DNA from: Streptomyces sp. A0958
Lineage (GTDB): Bacteria > Actinomycetota > Actinomycetes > Streptomycetales > Streptomycetaceae
DNA: 64,000 bases
Assembly (NCBI RefSeq): GCF_004795035.1
Contig: NZ_SSBK01000024.1
Coordinates: forward strand, 1-64,000
Reading direction: 5' to 3'
The translations under genes and the position numbers were made by a program. Shown here piece after piece: positions 32,993-41,224 of the stretch. The notes under the pieces are model-generated. The model made no database searches, was not told the DNA's origin, and was given only the letters and a program-made list of their open reading frames with translations. Numbering within the stretch: the first letter of the stretch is position 1; the number at the start of each line of letters is the position of its first letter.

Positions 32993-34222
32993 CTATCCGT
33001 CCAGGTGGAAGCGGTCGGACATGCGCCGCAGCTTCTCCCGCGTGGCTGCTCGTTCCGCGTAGACGATGCTGCGAAGCGTCGAACGGGCGATGGGGTGGTT
33101 CCGCACGAGCTGGGGCGCGATCCGCTCAGCCGTCTCCAACTCGGCCAGGGCCTTGCCCCGGTTCCCGTCCCACAGCCAGGCGCGCGCGACGTCCATGTGG
33201 TGGTGACCCTGCCGGGAGTTGGGCAGTGTCCCGACCAGTACTGGGCTGGTACGGCGGTTTATCTCCAGTGCCTTGCCCTGCTCGCCCATTTCCAGAGCCA
33301 CGCTAATCGCGTGGATCTGCACGTTCCCGGCGGAGAACGTCAGCGAATGCCGGTCGTACACAGGTGCCCCGACATAAGCGTCCATGCGCTCGGCAGCAGC
33401 CTTCGCGTGTCCGATCCGGTCTTCGGCCTCCGAGGCGCGGCCGGCTCGGGCGGCGGAGACCGCAGCCCGTAGCTGCAGCGTGCCCCAGGCCCGCACGGCC
33501 AGCGGCTCACCACGGTCGTACTCCTGCTCCACCGAGGTGATTGCCTTGTCCGAGAGCGTCAGAGCGTCGGCCCAGTCAGCCGTCGCCCACATGTCCCAGA
33601 CCCTCATCCAGTCGGCGACGGCGGGCAGCACCGGATCTCCCGACAACCTGGCTGACCAGGCTGCCCGCTCGCAGGCCATGGCGACCAGTTCGGGGTGCCC
33701 GAGGGAGTGGGCGGCGGTGTGTGCGAACTTGCAGCACACGGCGTAGATGGCAAACGCCTCCTCCCGCTCGTGCCCCTCCGACTCCTCAGCCAGGGCGCGC
33801 GCCTCGCGGAACAGGTCCGGGAGAACGCGGAGAATCGCCACGTTGGAAGCGGTGTCCCGCAAGCGGTGCAGCCGGGTCACCTCACGCCACAGCTGTGATG
33901 CGGGCCGCGGAGCCCCGTCGAAGACGGGGACGAGGTCGTAGCGGCGCAGCTCGCGCAAGATCGACGAGGCGGCAACCTGCCACTGGTTGTCGTCTGGGGA
34001 GCTGCTGTACGGCCGCCCGATCAGGTCGTTCGGATGGACGTGCAGCTCCGCGGCTACCTGGTTGAGCAGCCCGACCCGGTCCAGCTCGATCAGGCCACGT
34101 TCCATCTTCGACACCCAGCCCTGCGACTTCCCCAGGGCCGTCGCCAGGTCGGCCTGCGGCATGCCCAACCGCAGCCTCGCCCTGCGGACGCGCTTGCCGA
34201 TCTCCTCGGCTTCCTCCAGCAT
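32993..34222 (-). CDS. XRE-family regulator with TPR-like C-terminus
   Basis: A 409-residue protein. The HTH is at residues 12-65 (GKRVRRARLRLGMPQADLAT, ALGKSQGWVSKMERGLIELD). The rest is helical with TPR-like pairs (AVCCKFAHTAAHSLGHPELV, LRAAVSAARAGRASEAEDRI, ARAWLWDGNRGKALAELETA). ATG 34222 is used because GGGAGGT lies 7 bases upstream. This form of regulator is common in Streptomyces and usually senses an intracellular ligand or peptide. It probably controls the adjacent cassette. Confidence 0.87.
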   Translation of the reverse strand: MLEEAEEIGKRVRRARLRLGMPQADLATALGKSQGWVSKMERGLIELDRVGLLNQVAAELHVHPNDLIGRPYSSSPDDNQWQVAASSILRELRRYDLVPVFDGAPRPASQLWREVTRLHRLRDTASNVAILRVLPDLFREARALAEESEGHEREEAFAIYAVCCKFAHTAAHSLGHPELVAMACERAAWSARLSGDPVLPAVADWMRVWDMWATADWADALTLSDKAITSVEQEYDRGEPLAVRAWGTLQLRAAVSAARAGRASEAEDRIGHAKAAAERMDAYVGAPVYDRHSLTFSAGNVQIHAISVALEMGEQGKALEINRRTSPVLVGTLPNSRQGHHHMDVARAWLWDGNRGKALAELETAERIAPQLVRNHPIARSTLRSIVYAERAATREKLRRMSDRFHLDG

Positions 34223-34519
34223 CAGGACACCTCCCGGCCGCCGGACGATCCGGCGCGATCGCCGGTCTGTCCGTACAGAGTTCGTCTCCAGCACGGTACC
34301 CATGACGCGGCTTGTGCGTGAGACGAGCTGCCGGGGCAGGGCTGCCATAGCCGTGTTTCCCGCTTCGCCATGAAGGGCCAACACGAGGCAGGGGAACTTT
34401 TACCTTATCGGCGACCGGCTTGTCCGAGCCTGGTGCTGAGTCCTCCGCCGTTGCTGTTCCACGGCAGCGGATCATGTTGATGAGGAACACACCACGTCGC
34501 ATTTCGCCGGAGGCAGCCA

Positions 34520-35362
34520 GTGACCGTCGTGACCGTCTTGCACCCGGGATCCATGGGCGCGGCGGTCATCGCTGAGTTAGTCGCTGGCGGCCATGAGGTG
34601 CTGTGGGTACCCAAGCAGCGCAGCGAGAACACGTGGCGCCGCGCGAGGGAGGCCCGCGCCACACCTTGCGACTCGCTCGCGGAAGCGCTGTCCCGTAGCG
34701 CGGTCGTTCTCTCGGTCTGCCCACCGCAGGCGGCGGAGGACGTGGCAGCGGCCGTGGCTGCGCACGCCTTCGCGGGGGTGTACGTCGATGTCAATGCCAT
34801 CAGTCCCCAGCGCGTGCGGCGCATCGCCGACGACATCCGTCCCGGATCCGAGGTCGTCGATGGTGCCGTCTTCGGTCCGCCGCCAGGTGAAGGGCGTACG
34901 GCACGGCTCTATCTCGCAGGGGCCGGCCCCGCCGTCGACCTGGTGGAGCCGCTGTTCGCGAAGTCCTCGCTGGATGTGCTCCGGGCAGGCGAGGCCATCG
35001 GTTCCGCTTCCGCCCTGAAGATGGCCTTCGCCAGTTACCAGAAGGCCGCTCGTACTCTCGCAGGGGTCTCCCACGCGCTCGCACACGCTCATGGCGTCGG
35101 CGACCAGCTCACGGCTGAAGCCGAGATCATGGTCTCTGCGATCCTCTCCGATCCGGGATACCTGCCGAGCGTGGCTGCCAGGGCCTGGCGCTGGGCGCCC
35201 GAGATGGAAGAGGTCGCCGATACCCTCCGGGCGGCCGACCTGCCCGCGGACATGGCCGAGGCCACGGCTCGGGCCCTTTCGTTCTGGGAGCAGGACAAGG
35301 ACCAGTACGACTTGCCGGTCGCGCAGGTCCTCTCTCAGCTCCGGTCGGGAAGAACTGCTTGA
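34520..35362 (+). CDS. NAD(P)-dependent oxidoreductase, DUF1932 type
   Basis: A 280-residue protein. The N-terminal 6-phosphogluconate-dehydrogenase-type Rossmann domain (VVTVLHPGSMGAAVIAELVA) has a GxMG loop. The C-terminal DUF1932 helical domain contains SASALKMAFASYQKAARTLA. GTG 34520 follows GGAGG by 6 bases. It resembles beta-hydroxyacid dehydrogenases; the substrate is unknown. A truncated near-copy of its 3' half is in module III (14765-15127). It lies next to the relaxase, convergent with it. Confidence 0.9.
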   Translation: MTVVTVLHPGSMGAAVIAELVAGGHEVLWVPKQRSENTWRRAREARATPCDSLAEALSRSAVVLSVCPPQAAEDVAAAVAAHAFAGVYVDVNAISPQRVRRIADDIRPGSEVVDGAVFGPPPGEGRTARLYLAGAGPAVDLVEPLFAKSSLDVLRAGEAIGSASALKMAFASYQKAARTLAGVSHALAHAHGVGDQLTAEAEIMVSAILSDPGYLPSVAARAWRWAPEMEEVADTLRAADLPADMAEATARALSFWEQDKDQYDLPVAQVLSQLRSGRTA

Positions 35363-35397
35363 CCTTGCTCCCGCTGAGAGTGCCTGCCCAGGGCTGA

Positions 35398-37098
35398 TCA
35401 CCTCCGCCGAGGCCGAGAGGTAGCGGTGGGTGCGGCCGGTGTCGCAGGCTGCGGGAGAGCTACGGGGCGTAGGACGGTGCTACGTGCCTGCGCCGCCTGA
35501 GCTTGCCGACTTGGAGCGGGCCTCTGCGAGAGCCGTTGTACGCGCCAGGCCAGTGTGCGTGCTGGGGAGCGGGCGTCGTCGAGGGCGCGTTCGTCTGCTG
35601 CCTGCTGCAATAGCCGGCCGGGATCGTGGCCTGCGGTCTCCGCGGCGGCCAATGCGGTGGTCAGCGCATCGGTGGCGGGGTCGGCGAGGATTTGGTCGGC
35701 GTGTGCGGGGGCGGTCTGGCGGATGAGCTGGGCGTACCGGACCGCGACCTTCTGAGGCGGTCGACGCTGGCCGGCGGCAAGCAGGTGCCCGGATGAGGTC
35801 CGCTCGTAGGCGGCCTGGAGGTGGAGCAGGGTCTGCTGGGCGGCTGCGGTCTGCTGGGTGTGCTGTCGTTGGTCGTGCCAGCGGGCGGCGGCGATGACGG
35901 CCAGGAGCGCGGCATCGAGGAATATCGCCAGGAGAGCTCCGTCCTTGGGTGATGGCTCGCGGAGCATTGATTTCACCGCCCCGCGCAGGGCACGGGCGTG
36001 GTGGTGTTCGGCGTGGATACGCGAACGAGTTGCCCGTTCGAAGGCAGAGGCCGCTGCTCGGAGTTCGGTACGAATGTCCGGCGGTGCGGTGAGAGCTACG
36101 GCGTCGAGTGCTTCGCCGAGGGCGGCCAGGTGGGCCTGGGCGGCTTCGGCGTCCGGCTGGCCGAGGTGGTGGGGGATGCGCTCTGTGGCTGCGGTGGCTT
36201 GGTGCCACGGGTGCGGCCGTAGAAGCCCGTTGGGATTGTCGGCAGGGATGTCTGCTGCGGCGAGACGGCTCTGGATCTTGGGGAGGGAGAGGTCCGGTGA
36301 CAGCGTGGAGCCGGAGAACCACACCGGTTCTCCTTCGGCGTTTGTGTCGTGTTCCAGGGCGACTTTGTAGCCGCGTGGTTCTCCGGAGGGAAAGTGCAGG
36401 ACCTCAACGAGGACGCCGCTGGTGCGGGTGAGGAGAGCGAGAAACTCCTCGGTGGTGGTGGCAGCAGCCGCTGCTGTGCGGACAAGGGTGCGCAGGCGTA
36501 CGCGGGCAGGCTTGTCACGGCCGGTGCGGTGGGCCTTCTCCCGCTCGGCGCGGGTGGGCCGTTTGGCGGCGGTGCGGTCTCCACGTACGACTTGGAAGAG
36601 GCCGTATTCCTCCTCGACGGCTGCGAGTTCGCGGTCGGCGGTGAGGTAGTCGTTCCAGTGGCGTGCGGTGCGCAGGTCGCCTCGGATCTTGGTGGCGGCG
36701 ATGTGGATGTGGTCGTCGGCATGCCGGACGGCGACCCATCGGCAGCCTTCGGGATCGTCTGTCGGTGCGATGCCGGTTGCTGTGACGACACGACGGGCGA
36801 TCTCCGCCCATTCTGCGTCGTCGAGGATGCGGTCGCCGGGTGCTGCGCGGACGGAGCAGTGCCACACGTGCTGCTTCGGGGCCCGGCCGAGTCGCCTGGC
36901 CTGCTGGACGCGTAGGTCGAGGTCGGCCACGAGGAGCTTCTTCGTGGCGGCGGTGTCGTCGGTGCGGCCGGGGTCGGGTGCGAAGCCGTCCCAGGAGGCG
37001 ACGAGGTGCGGGTCGGTGTGCTCGTTGGCCCGGCCGGGGCCGTAGAGGTAGCGGATGAGGCCGGCTGTGCTCTTGCCGCTGCTGATCTTCGCGATCAC
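35398..37098 (-). CDS. relaxase/mobilization nuclease (MobA/VirD2 type)
   Basis: A 566-residue protein. The N-terminal relaxase core has Tyr-containing GLIRYLYGPG at about 14-23. HVWHCSVRAAPGDR (His80) and the histidine triad RHADDHIHIAA (H126, H130, H132) complete the HUH-like metal site. The remaining 400 residues are Ala/Arg-rich helices with a hydrophobic segment (GALLAIFLDAALLAVIAAAR). It nicks oriT and stays covalently attached to the transferred strand. It overlaps the MobC gene by 4 bp. The element lacks its own coupling protein and mating-pair genes. Confidence 0.9.
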   Translation of the reverse strand: MIAKISSGKSTAGLIRYLYGPGRANEHTDPHLVASWDGFAPDPGRTDDTAATKKLLVADLDLRVQQARRLGRAPKQHVWHCSVRAAPGDRILDDAEWAEIARRVVTATGIAPTDDPEGCRWVAVRHADDHIHIAATKIRGDLRTARHWNDYLTADRELAAVEEEYGLFQVVRGDRTAAKRPTRAEREKAHRTGRDKPARVRLRTLVRTAAAAATTTEEFLALLTRTSGVLVEVLHFPSGEPRGYKVALEHDTNAEGEPVWFSGSTLSPDLSLPKIQSRLAAADIPADNPNGLLRPHPWHQATAATERIPHHLGQPDAEAAQAHLAALGEALDAVALTAPPDIRTELRAAASAFERATRSRIHAEHHHARALRGAVKSMLREPSPKDGALLAIFLDAALLAVIAAARWHDQRQHTQQTAAAQQTLLHLQAAYERTSSGHLLAAGQRRPPQKVAVRYAQLIRQTAPAHADQILADPATDALTTALAAAETAGHDPGRLLQQAADERALDDARSPARTLAWRVQRLSQRPAPSRQAQAAQARSTVLRPVALPQPATPAAPTATSRPRRR

Positions 37099-37748
37099 CG
37101 TGGCCCCTTTGTGGCGGCAACCTGATTGGTGGCTGCTGCGATGTGGCGGACGGCGGTGCCGGCCGTGTCGAGGACGCGTTCCGCATGGTCGAGGAGTGCG
37201 GTGTCCCCAGGGTGTGGACGGTCGCCGGAGTTGAGCTTCTTGGCGATCTGGTTGACGTTGTGGCCGATCTTGGCGACTTCACCTCGGAGGGCTGTGAGTT
37301 CGTCGATGTAGTCGTCGAGCTGAGTGCGCTGACCAGGCAGCGTGAGGTCTCCCTGGATGTGGGCCATGACTACGGCGCCGACGTAGTGGGCGGCAGCGAT
37401 GTTCAGCGAGCGGGCCACGGTGAGGATCGCTGTTTTCTCGTCGGTGCTGTAGCGGACGTCCACGCGTTCCTTGCGCTGGGTCTCTTTGCGCTGACGGCGG
37501 CGGGCGACTCGGTGCAGTGCGGCGGCTTCGGCGGCACGCTGCGGCAGCACGGTGCGGGTGGTGGTGTCGACGGGCTTGTTCCGGTCGGGCGCCCCCTGGC
37601 GCCCGAGCTCCTCCGCCACCCCCGGGGCGGAGGCATCTGCGTTGGACCGGCCCGTGGACGGTCCAATGCCATACCTTGCTCCGCCTGATGCCGGGGTGGA
37701 GGTCATCTGCTGTTGCGCTGACGAGGGTTCGCGGTCGAGGCCGTGCAT
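37095..37748 (-). CDS. MobC-like relaxosome accessory protein
   Basis: A 217-residue protein. The C-terminal 120 residues match MobC: RKERVDVRYSTDEKTAILTV as the RHH-like DNA-binding part, then EVAKIGHNVNQIAKKLNSGD, the family signature GxNxNQIAxxLN. MobC helps the relaxase open and nick oriT. The N-terminus is a disordered Ser/Ala/Gly tail. It is translationally coupled to the relaxase (ATGA). A large hairpin 35 bp upstream is a candidate oriT feature. Confidence 0.88.
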   Translation of the reverse strand: MHGLDREPSSAQQQMTSTPASGGARYGIGPSTGRSNADASAPGVAEELGRQGAPDRNKPVDTTTRTVLPQRAAEAAALHRVARRRQRKETQRKERVDVRYSTDEKTAILTVARSLNIAAAHYVGAVVMAHIQGDLTLPGQRTQLDDYIDELTALRGEVAKIGHNVNQIAKKLNSGDRPHPGDTALLDHAERVLDTAGTAVRHIAAATNQVAATKGPR

Positions 37749-37782
37749 GGGGGCTCCTGCAAGTGGTGGTGGAGGGAGAGGG

Positions 37783-37818
37783 CCCGTTCCTCCCGTGCTG
37801 ATTCATGGGAGGAACGGG
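37783..37818. repeat. perfect 12-bp hairpin upstream of mobC (oriT or terminator)
   Basis: CCCGTTCCTCCC and GGGAGGAACGGG flank a 12-nt loop. It lies in the 94-bp gap between the DUF2637 gene and mobC. Actinobacterial oriT sites often lie beside mobC with such dyads; with no U-tract on either side, a terminator is less likely. Confidence 0.5.
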
Positions 37819-37842
37819 CTGGGGTGACGTGGGGTGCGGGGT

Positions 37843-38670
37843 TCAGTCGGTGCTTGTGGTGACGGCGTCGAGTTCGGCCTGCAGCAGGTCCTTGACCTCG
37901 TCCAAGCGGCTCCGGGAAATCCCGAAACCCTGGTCCCTGACGGCCTTCTCGATGTTGCGGCGCGAGGCGCGGCCCGCTCGCCCGAGGGGAGCGGTGCGGC
38001 CGATGGCCACGGCCTGCCTCAGGGGAACACTCGGCTGCTTGCTAACCGGCTTACCGGGCTGCTGCGGCACGTCGGTGTTGGTGTCGGGTGGCGGCGCGAG
38101 CTCGCCGATCGTGTGTTCCGCGGTGGGTTCGTGGCGGCCGTCGGTGTTGTGGCGGTCGGTGGCGGTGGGGCGTCGGGCGACGAGGAGGTAGAAGTGGACG
38201 GCTCCGGCCAGGGCGAGTGGGGCGATGGCGGAGATGACTCCGACGGTGATGTCGTCGAGGGCGAGGCTGGTGTGGCGGGTCTGCTGGTTGAGGCGGACGG
38301 CGTGCAGGACGTTGGCCCAGATGCTTGTGGCGGTGGCGACGCCAACCAGGGCGGAGACGTAGAGGCGGGCGGACAGGGGAGCGGTCCGCAGGATGAGCAG
38401 GGCGCCGATCCCGATGGCGATGAACCCGTCGATGACGAGCGGGAAGGCGTAGGTGAGCGCCCGGTGGATATGGCTGGCGGCGGCCATCTGACGCAGCGCG
38501 TCGTAGGACAGTGCGAAGGCGGCCACGGCCAGCAGTGACACGCCCGTGCGGATCGCGGTGGCCAGTGGCAGCGGGGCAGACGGTGCCGTGGTGATGGCGG
38601 GGGAGGACAAGGGAAATGCTCCAGAGTGCGGGTGCGGCTGAGGTGGCCCTGAGGGCGGGGGACCCGTCAC
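37843..38670 (-). CDS. DUF2637 membrane protein
   Basis: A 275-residue protein with four membrane helices (VSLLAVAAFALSYDALRQMA, FPLVIDGFIAIGIGALLIL, LYVSALVGVATATSIW, VISAIAPLALAGAVHFYLL), followed by a long cytosolic tail. ALSYDALRQMA and FPLVIDG are DUF2637 landmarks. The family occurs on Streptomyces plasmids and integrative elements near transfer and replication genes, often with Spd-type functions. It lies between the mob and replication genes. Confidence 0.88.
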   Translation of the reverse strand: MTGPPPSGPPQPHPHSGAFPLSSPAITTAPSAPLPLATAIRTGVSLLAVAAFALSYDALRQMAAASHIHRALTYAFPLVIDGFIAIGIGALLILRTAPLSARLYVSALVGVATATSIWANVLHAVRLNQQTRHTSLALDDITVGVISAIAPLALAGAVHFYLLVARRPTATDRHNTDGRHEPTAEHTIGELAPPPDTNTDVPQQPGKPVSKQPSVPLRQAVAIGRTAPLGRAGRASRRNIEKAVRDQGFGISRSRLDEVKDLLQAELDAVTTSTD

Positions 38671-38789
38671 GACTCGTCGCGTGCCTGGTCAGGGCCGGTA
38701 CGAGTGCGGCGGTAGTGACGAGTCGACTCGTCACCGGACCGCGACTCGTCACCGCGCTGACCTGCGCGGGGACGGGTCGTGACGGGTCG
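38668..38789. repeat. cluster of ACTCGTCA repeats with a 20-bp palindrome
   Basis: The perfect palindrome GTGACGAGTCGACTCGTCAC occupies 38715-38734. GACTCGTC half-sites recur at about 38672 and 38743, and GACGGGTCGTGACGGGTCGT follows at about 38772. The cluster fills the gap between the DUF3631 stop and the DUF2637 start. Possible iterons (replication origin) or an operator array for the Spd-like gene. Confidence 0.6.
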
Positions 38790-38796
38790 TGCCGGG

Positions 38797-40032
38797 TCAG
38801 GCCCCGGTCGCCGTTTCGGGGGTGGGCTCAGGGCAGTAGCGGGCCCAGGAGTCGGCGAACTGCAGGCGGGCGAAGCCTCGGGCCTGAACGTTGCCGTGGA
38901 AGCGGCGGGTGACCGAGCTGATGTCGTACTCCTTGAGCAGGAGTTGCAGGCCCCGAGGGGTCAGTCCGTGGGTGGTGTACTCCGCCCAGGGCATCTCGTC
39001 GTCCTGGTTGAGGATGTCGAGGAGCCGGCTGGTGCGGAGTGCCGGCGGGTTGCCTTCAGTGGTGAAGGCGCGGCGGATGTCGGCCAGGAGGCGGATGCCC
39101 AGGCTGCTGCGGTCCTGGTCGTGCTCGGCTTCGTGCTTGGCCATGATCTGGCAGGCGGCGCGGGCGAGGTCCGGCCATGCTCCGCCGGCGAGATCGGCAA
39201 CGCTCACCAGCGGCTGCCATGTGTCGGCCGCCCGGTCTTCGACCGGCATGGCCGGTGTCAGCTCCATCGCCTCGGCGTGCAGGGGAGTCAGCCAGGCGAC
39301 GAGCCGGTCACGTAGCGCGTGGAGCGGCGGGGTGTCACGGAAAGTACGGAACTCCGCCACCTTCTCGCCCGGCCTGCGGCGCCGCATCCGGATCACGATC
39401 GACCGGTCCATGATCGTGTCCGGCAGGTCGCCGGTGCCGGCGAGGGCCGCCATGGCAAAGGTAGGGAACTTTGAGACCTCGTGGTTGGGTCCGGAGACCC
39501 GCAGGGTGGGGCGGTTGCGCTGGTGCCCCGCGTTGAGCAGGCCACGCATCTCCTCGTTCTTCTCCGCGACCTTCGCGGAGCCGAAGAGCGTGTCGGCCTC
39601 GTCGACCAGCAGGGTGGGCGGCGTGGCGGTGATCGACCGGAACACCGCAGCGGCCGACGCGTTGACTGTGATCAGCGGATCGTGAACGCTCTCGGTGATC
39701 ACGTCCAGCAGCCGCGACTTGCCGCACCGCTTCGCTGGCCCCACGACGGCCAGTCGCGGAGCGTGCTGCCACGCCGTCTGCAAGTGCGTAGCCGCAACCC
39801 ACAGGGTCACGGCTGTGAAAGCCTCCCCGCTCGGCAGTACGACGTAGCGGCGAATCTGCTCCCGCAGCTCCGCGAGCACCGCCTCGCCTTCGGACGGTGG
39901 AGCAGGTTCGGGCTCCTCTGCCGGCGGCGGTACGGGCTCGGCGGGGCGGCCGGGTATGGCCACCGGCGGCCATAGGGCGGCGGTGTTCGGAAGGGATGGC
40001 GTGCTCTGGGCGGGATCGTCCATACTGGACAT
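38797..40032 (-). CDS. DUF3631 helicase/replication-type ATPase
   Basis: A 411-residue protein. The ATPase core has VVGPAKRCGKSRLLDVITE (Walker A) and TLLVDEADTLFG (Walker B). A further landmark is FAMAALAGTGDLPDTIMDRS. The C-terminal DUF3631 region follows (LLADIRRAFTTEGNPPALRT). Such proteins are helicase-like, typical of actinobacterial mobile elements, and probably initiate element replication. ATG 40032 is preferred (AGAGGAG 4-5 bases upstream) over 40056. The divergent operator at 40234-40263 may repress it. Confidence 0.87.
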   Translation of the reverse strand: MSSMDDPAQSTPSLPNTAALWPPVAIPGRPAEPVPPPAEEPEPAPPSEGEAVLAELREQIRRYVVLPSGEAFTAVTLWVAATHLQTAWQHAPRLAVVGPAKRCGKSRLLDVITESVHDPLITVNASAAAVFRSITATPPTLLVDEADTLFGSAKVAEKNEEMRGLLNAGHQRNRPTLRVSGPNHEVSKFPTFAMAALAGTGDLPDTIMDRSIVIRMRRRRPGEKVAEFRTFRDTPPLHALRDRLVAWLTPLHAEAMELTPAMPVEDRAADTWQPLVSVADLAGGAWPDLARAACQIMAKHEAEHDQDRSSLGIRLLADIRRAFTTEGNPPALRTSRLLDILNQDDEMPWAEYTTHGLTPRGLQLLLKEYDISSVTRRFHGNVQARGFARLQFADSWARYCPEPTPETATGA

Positions 40033-40120
40033 GTAGCTCCTCTGCTTGCGGGCCAATGGGACGGCAATCCCGGCCTCGCAGTCAGTCGTTCAGGGATGGG
40101 CGGCGTGAGGTTTGCGCTCT

Positions 40121-40155
40121 GAGCCCCTCGGTGTTGGGTCACCGGGGGGCTTTTT
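40121..40155 (+). terminator. hairpin with T-run
   Basis: GAGCCCC pairs with GGGGGGCTTTTT across an intervening stretch that can also pair (CGG...CCG). It lies between the divergent DUF3631 and XRE genes, so it may insulate or attenuate; the transcript it ends is unclear. Confidence 0.5.
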
Positions 40156-40233
40156 GTATGTCGGGGGCTGGTTGAAGGCATGCCTCAGCGGATCGGTGCG
40201 GTCTGCTGGGGTGCTTTACGGTACCACGGACTA

Positions 40234-40263
40234 TGCGGATCGCATAGCACTATGCGATCCGCA
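40234..40263. promoter_or_regulatory. 13-bp inverted-repeat operator in divergent gap
   Basis: TGCGGATCGCATA-GCAC-TATGCGATCCGCA, a perfect 13-bp dyad with a 4-bp spacer. The left arm is itself part of a 17-bp palindrome (40231-40247). It lies about 70 bp upstream of the XRE gene and 200 bp from the DUF3631 start. A likely control switch for replication/excision. Confidence 0.65.
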
Positions 40264-40331
40264 GAACGGATGCTAATCTTGTTCCATGCCGCACAACCGG
40301 CGGTACACGCAGCGAACGGGAGGAGGGAGCG

Positions 40332-40817
40332 ATGCCGGATGACGAGGAAAGCCCTGAGGGCGTGCTCCTCAGCGGCGAGGAGAACGCTGCTGTGCGGGTC
40401 AAACTGGAGCGCGAGAAACGCGGCTGGAGCACCACCACGCTGTCCGACCGCATGAACGACGTCGGCTTCGACATGAACCCGTCTGCAGTCTGGCGCATCG
40501 AGAACCGCAAGCGCCGGATCAACCTCGATGAGGCCATCGGCTTCGCCGAGATCTTCGGCATCCCGCTCAGCAATTTCGTCGGGCCGCCCAGCCTGGCGAC
40601 CATGGGCCGGGCCATGGAGCTGATCGACAACGTCGTCGCCGCCTACAGAGCCTCCAACCGTGCCAACCACGAGGCACGCAAGGCCCGCGACCAGCTCGAC
40701 GCCTATCTCGCCGACCACCCGGACATCCGCGAAGAGGCTGACGTGATGGTCTCCAACGCCATCGCCACCGAACTGATGAAGAGCAACGAAGAGTACGGGC
40801 CCGCCTCGGACTCATAG
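40332..40817 (+). CDS. XRE-family regulator of the integrative element
   Basis: A 161-residue protein. The HTH at about 22-80 (RVKLEREKRGWSTTTLSDRM, NPSAVWRIENRKRRINLDEA) is followed by a helical dimerisation tail (AYRASNRANHEARKARDQLD). A very strong SD (AGGAGGGAGCG-ATG) precedes it. The gene is divergent from the DUF3631 replication gene and upstream of xis-int, with an inverted-repeat operator between. It is the probable master regulator of the element. Confidence 0.87.
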   Translation: MPDDEESPEGVLLSGEENAAVRVKLEREKRGWSTTTLSDRMNDVGFDMNPSAVWRIENRKRRINLDEAIGFAEIFGIPLSNFVGPPSLATMGRAMELIDNVVAAYRASNRANHEARKARDQLDAYLADHPDIREEADVMVSNAIATELMKSNEEYGPASDS

Positions 40818-40948
40818 CGGCCCACACCACCTGGCGCAGCGGGAACGCAAACCCCCGCTGTGGCCGTCCTGCCCATCCCATCCCTGAACGACACGAGGCC
40901 AGGCGCGGGGTTGCCGCCCCATCCGCCGGCCGGAACCGGAGCACTCAC

Positions 40949-41224
40949 TTGCGCCCTTCGGCGATACCGCACGCCCCTGTTCAGCACCCGCGACCGCAGG
41001 GGGAGGTGACCACTGCCGACGCCCTCCTCACCGTGGAGCAGGCAGCCGAGCGGCTCGGCACCGGCGTGCGCTTCATCCGGCGACTCATCCAGGAGCGCCG
41101 CATCCGCTACGTCAAGCTCGGCAAGCCCGTACGGATCCCTGAGAGCGCCATCGCCGCGTACATCGAGGAGCGCACCGTCCCGACTCTCGGCGACGCCCGT
41201 TCCCGCTTCGGGAAGGCCGCCTGA
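40949..41224 (+). CDS. xis: excisionase (MerR/HTH_17-type)
   Basis: A 91-residue frame. The core LLTVEQAAERLGTGVRFIRR then YVKLGKPVRIPESAIAAYIE is the winged HTH of Streptomyces excisionases. The stop overlaps the integrase ATG by one base (TGATG). The start is unclear. TTG 40949 is the longest, and GTG 41006 (VTTADALLTVEQ) would give the usual 72-residue size but has its GGGGGAG directly abutting. It bends DNA at att sites and directs excision. Confidence 0.88.
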   Translation: MRPSAIPHAPVQHPRPQGEVTTADALLTVEQAAERLGTGVRFIRRLIQERRIRYVKLGKPVRIPESAIAAYIEERTVPTLGDARSRFGKAA

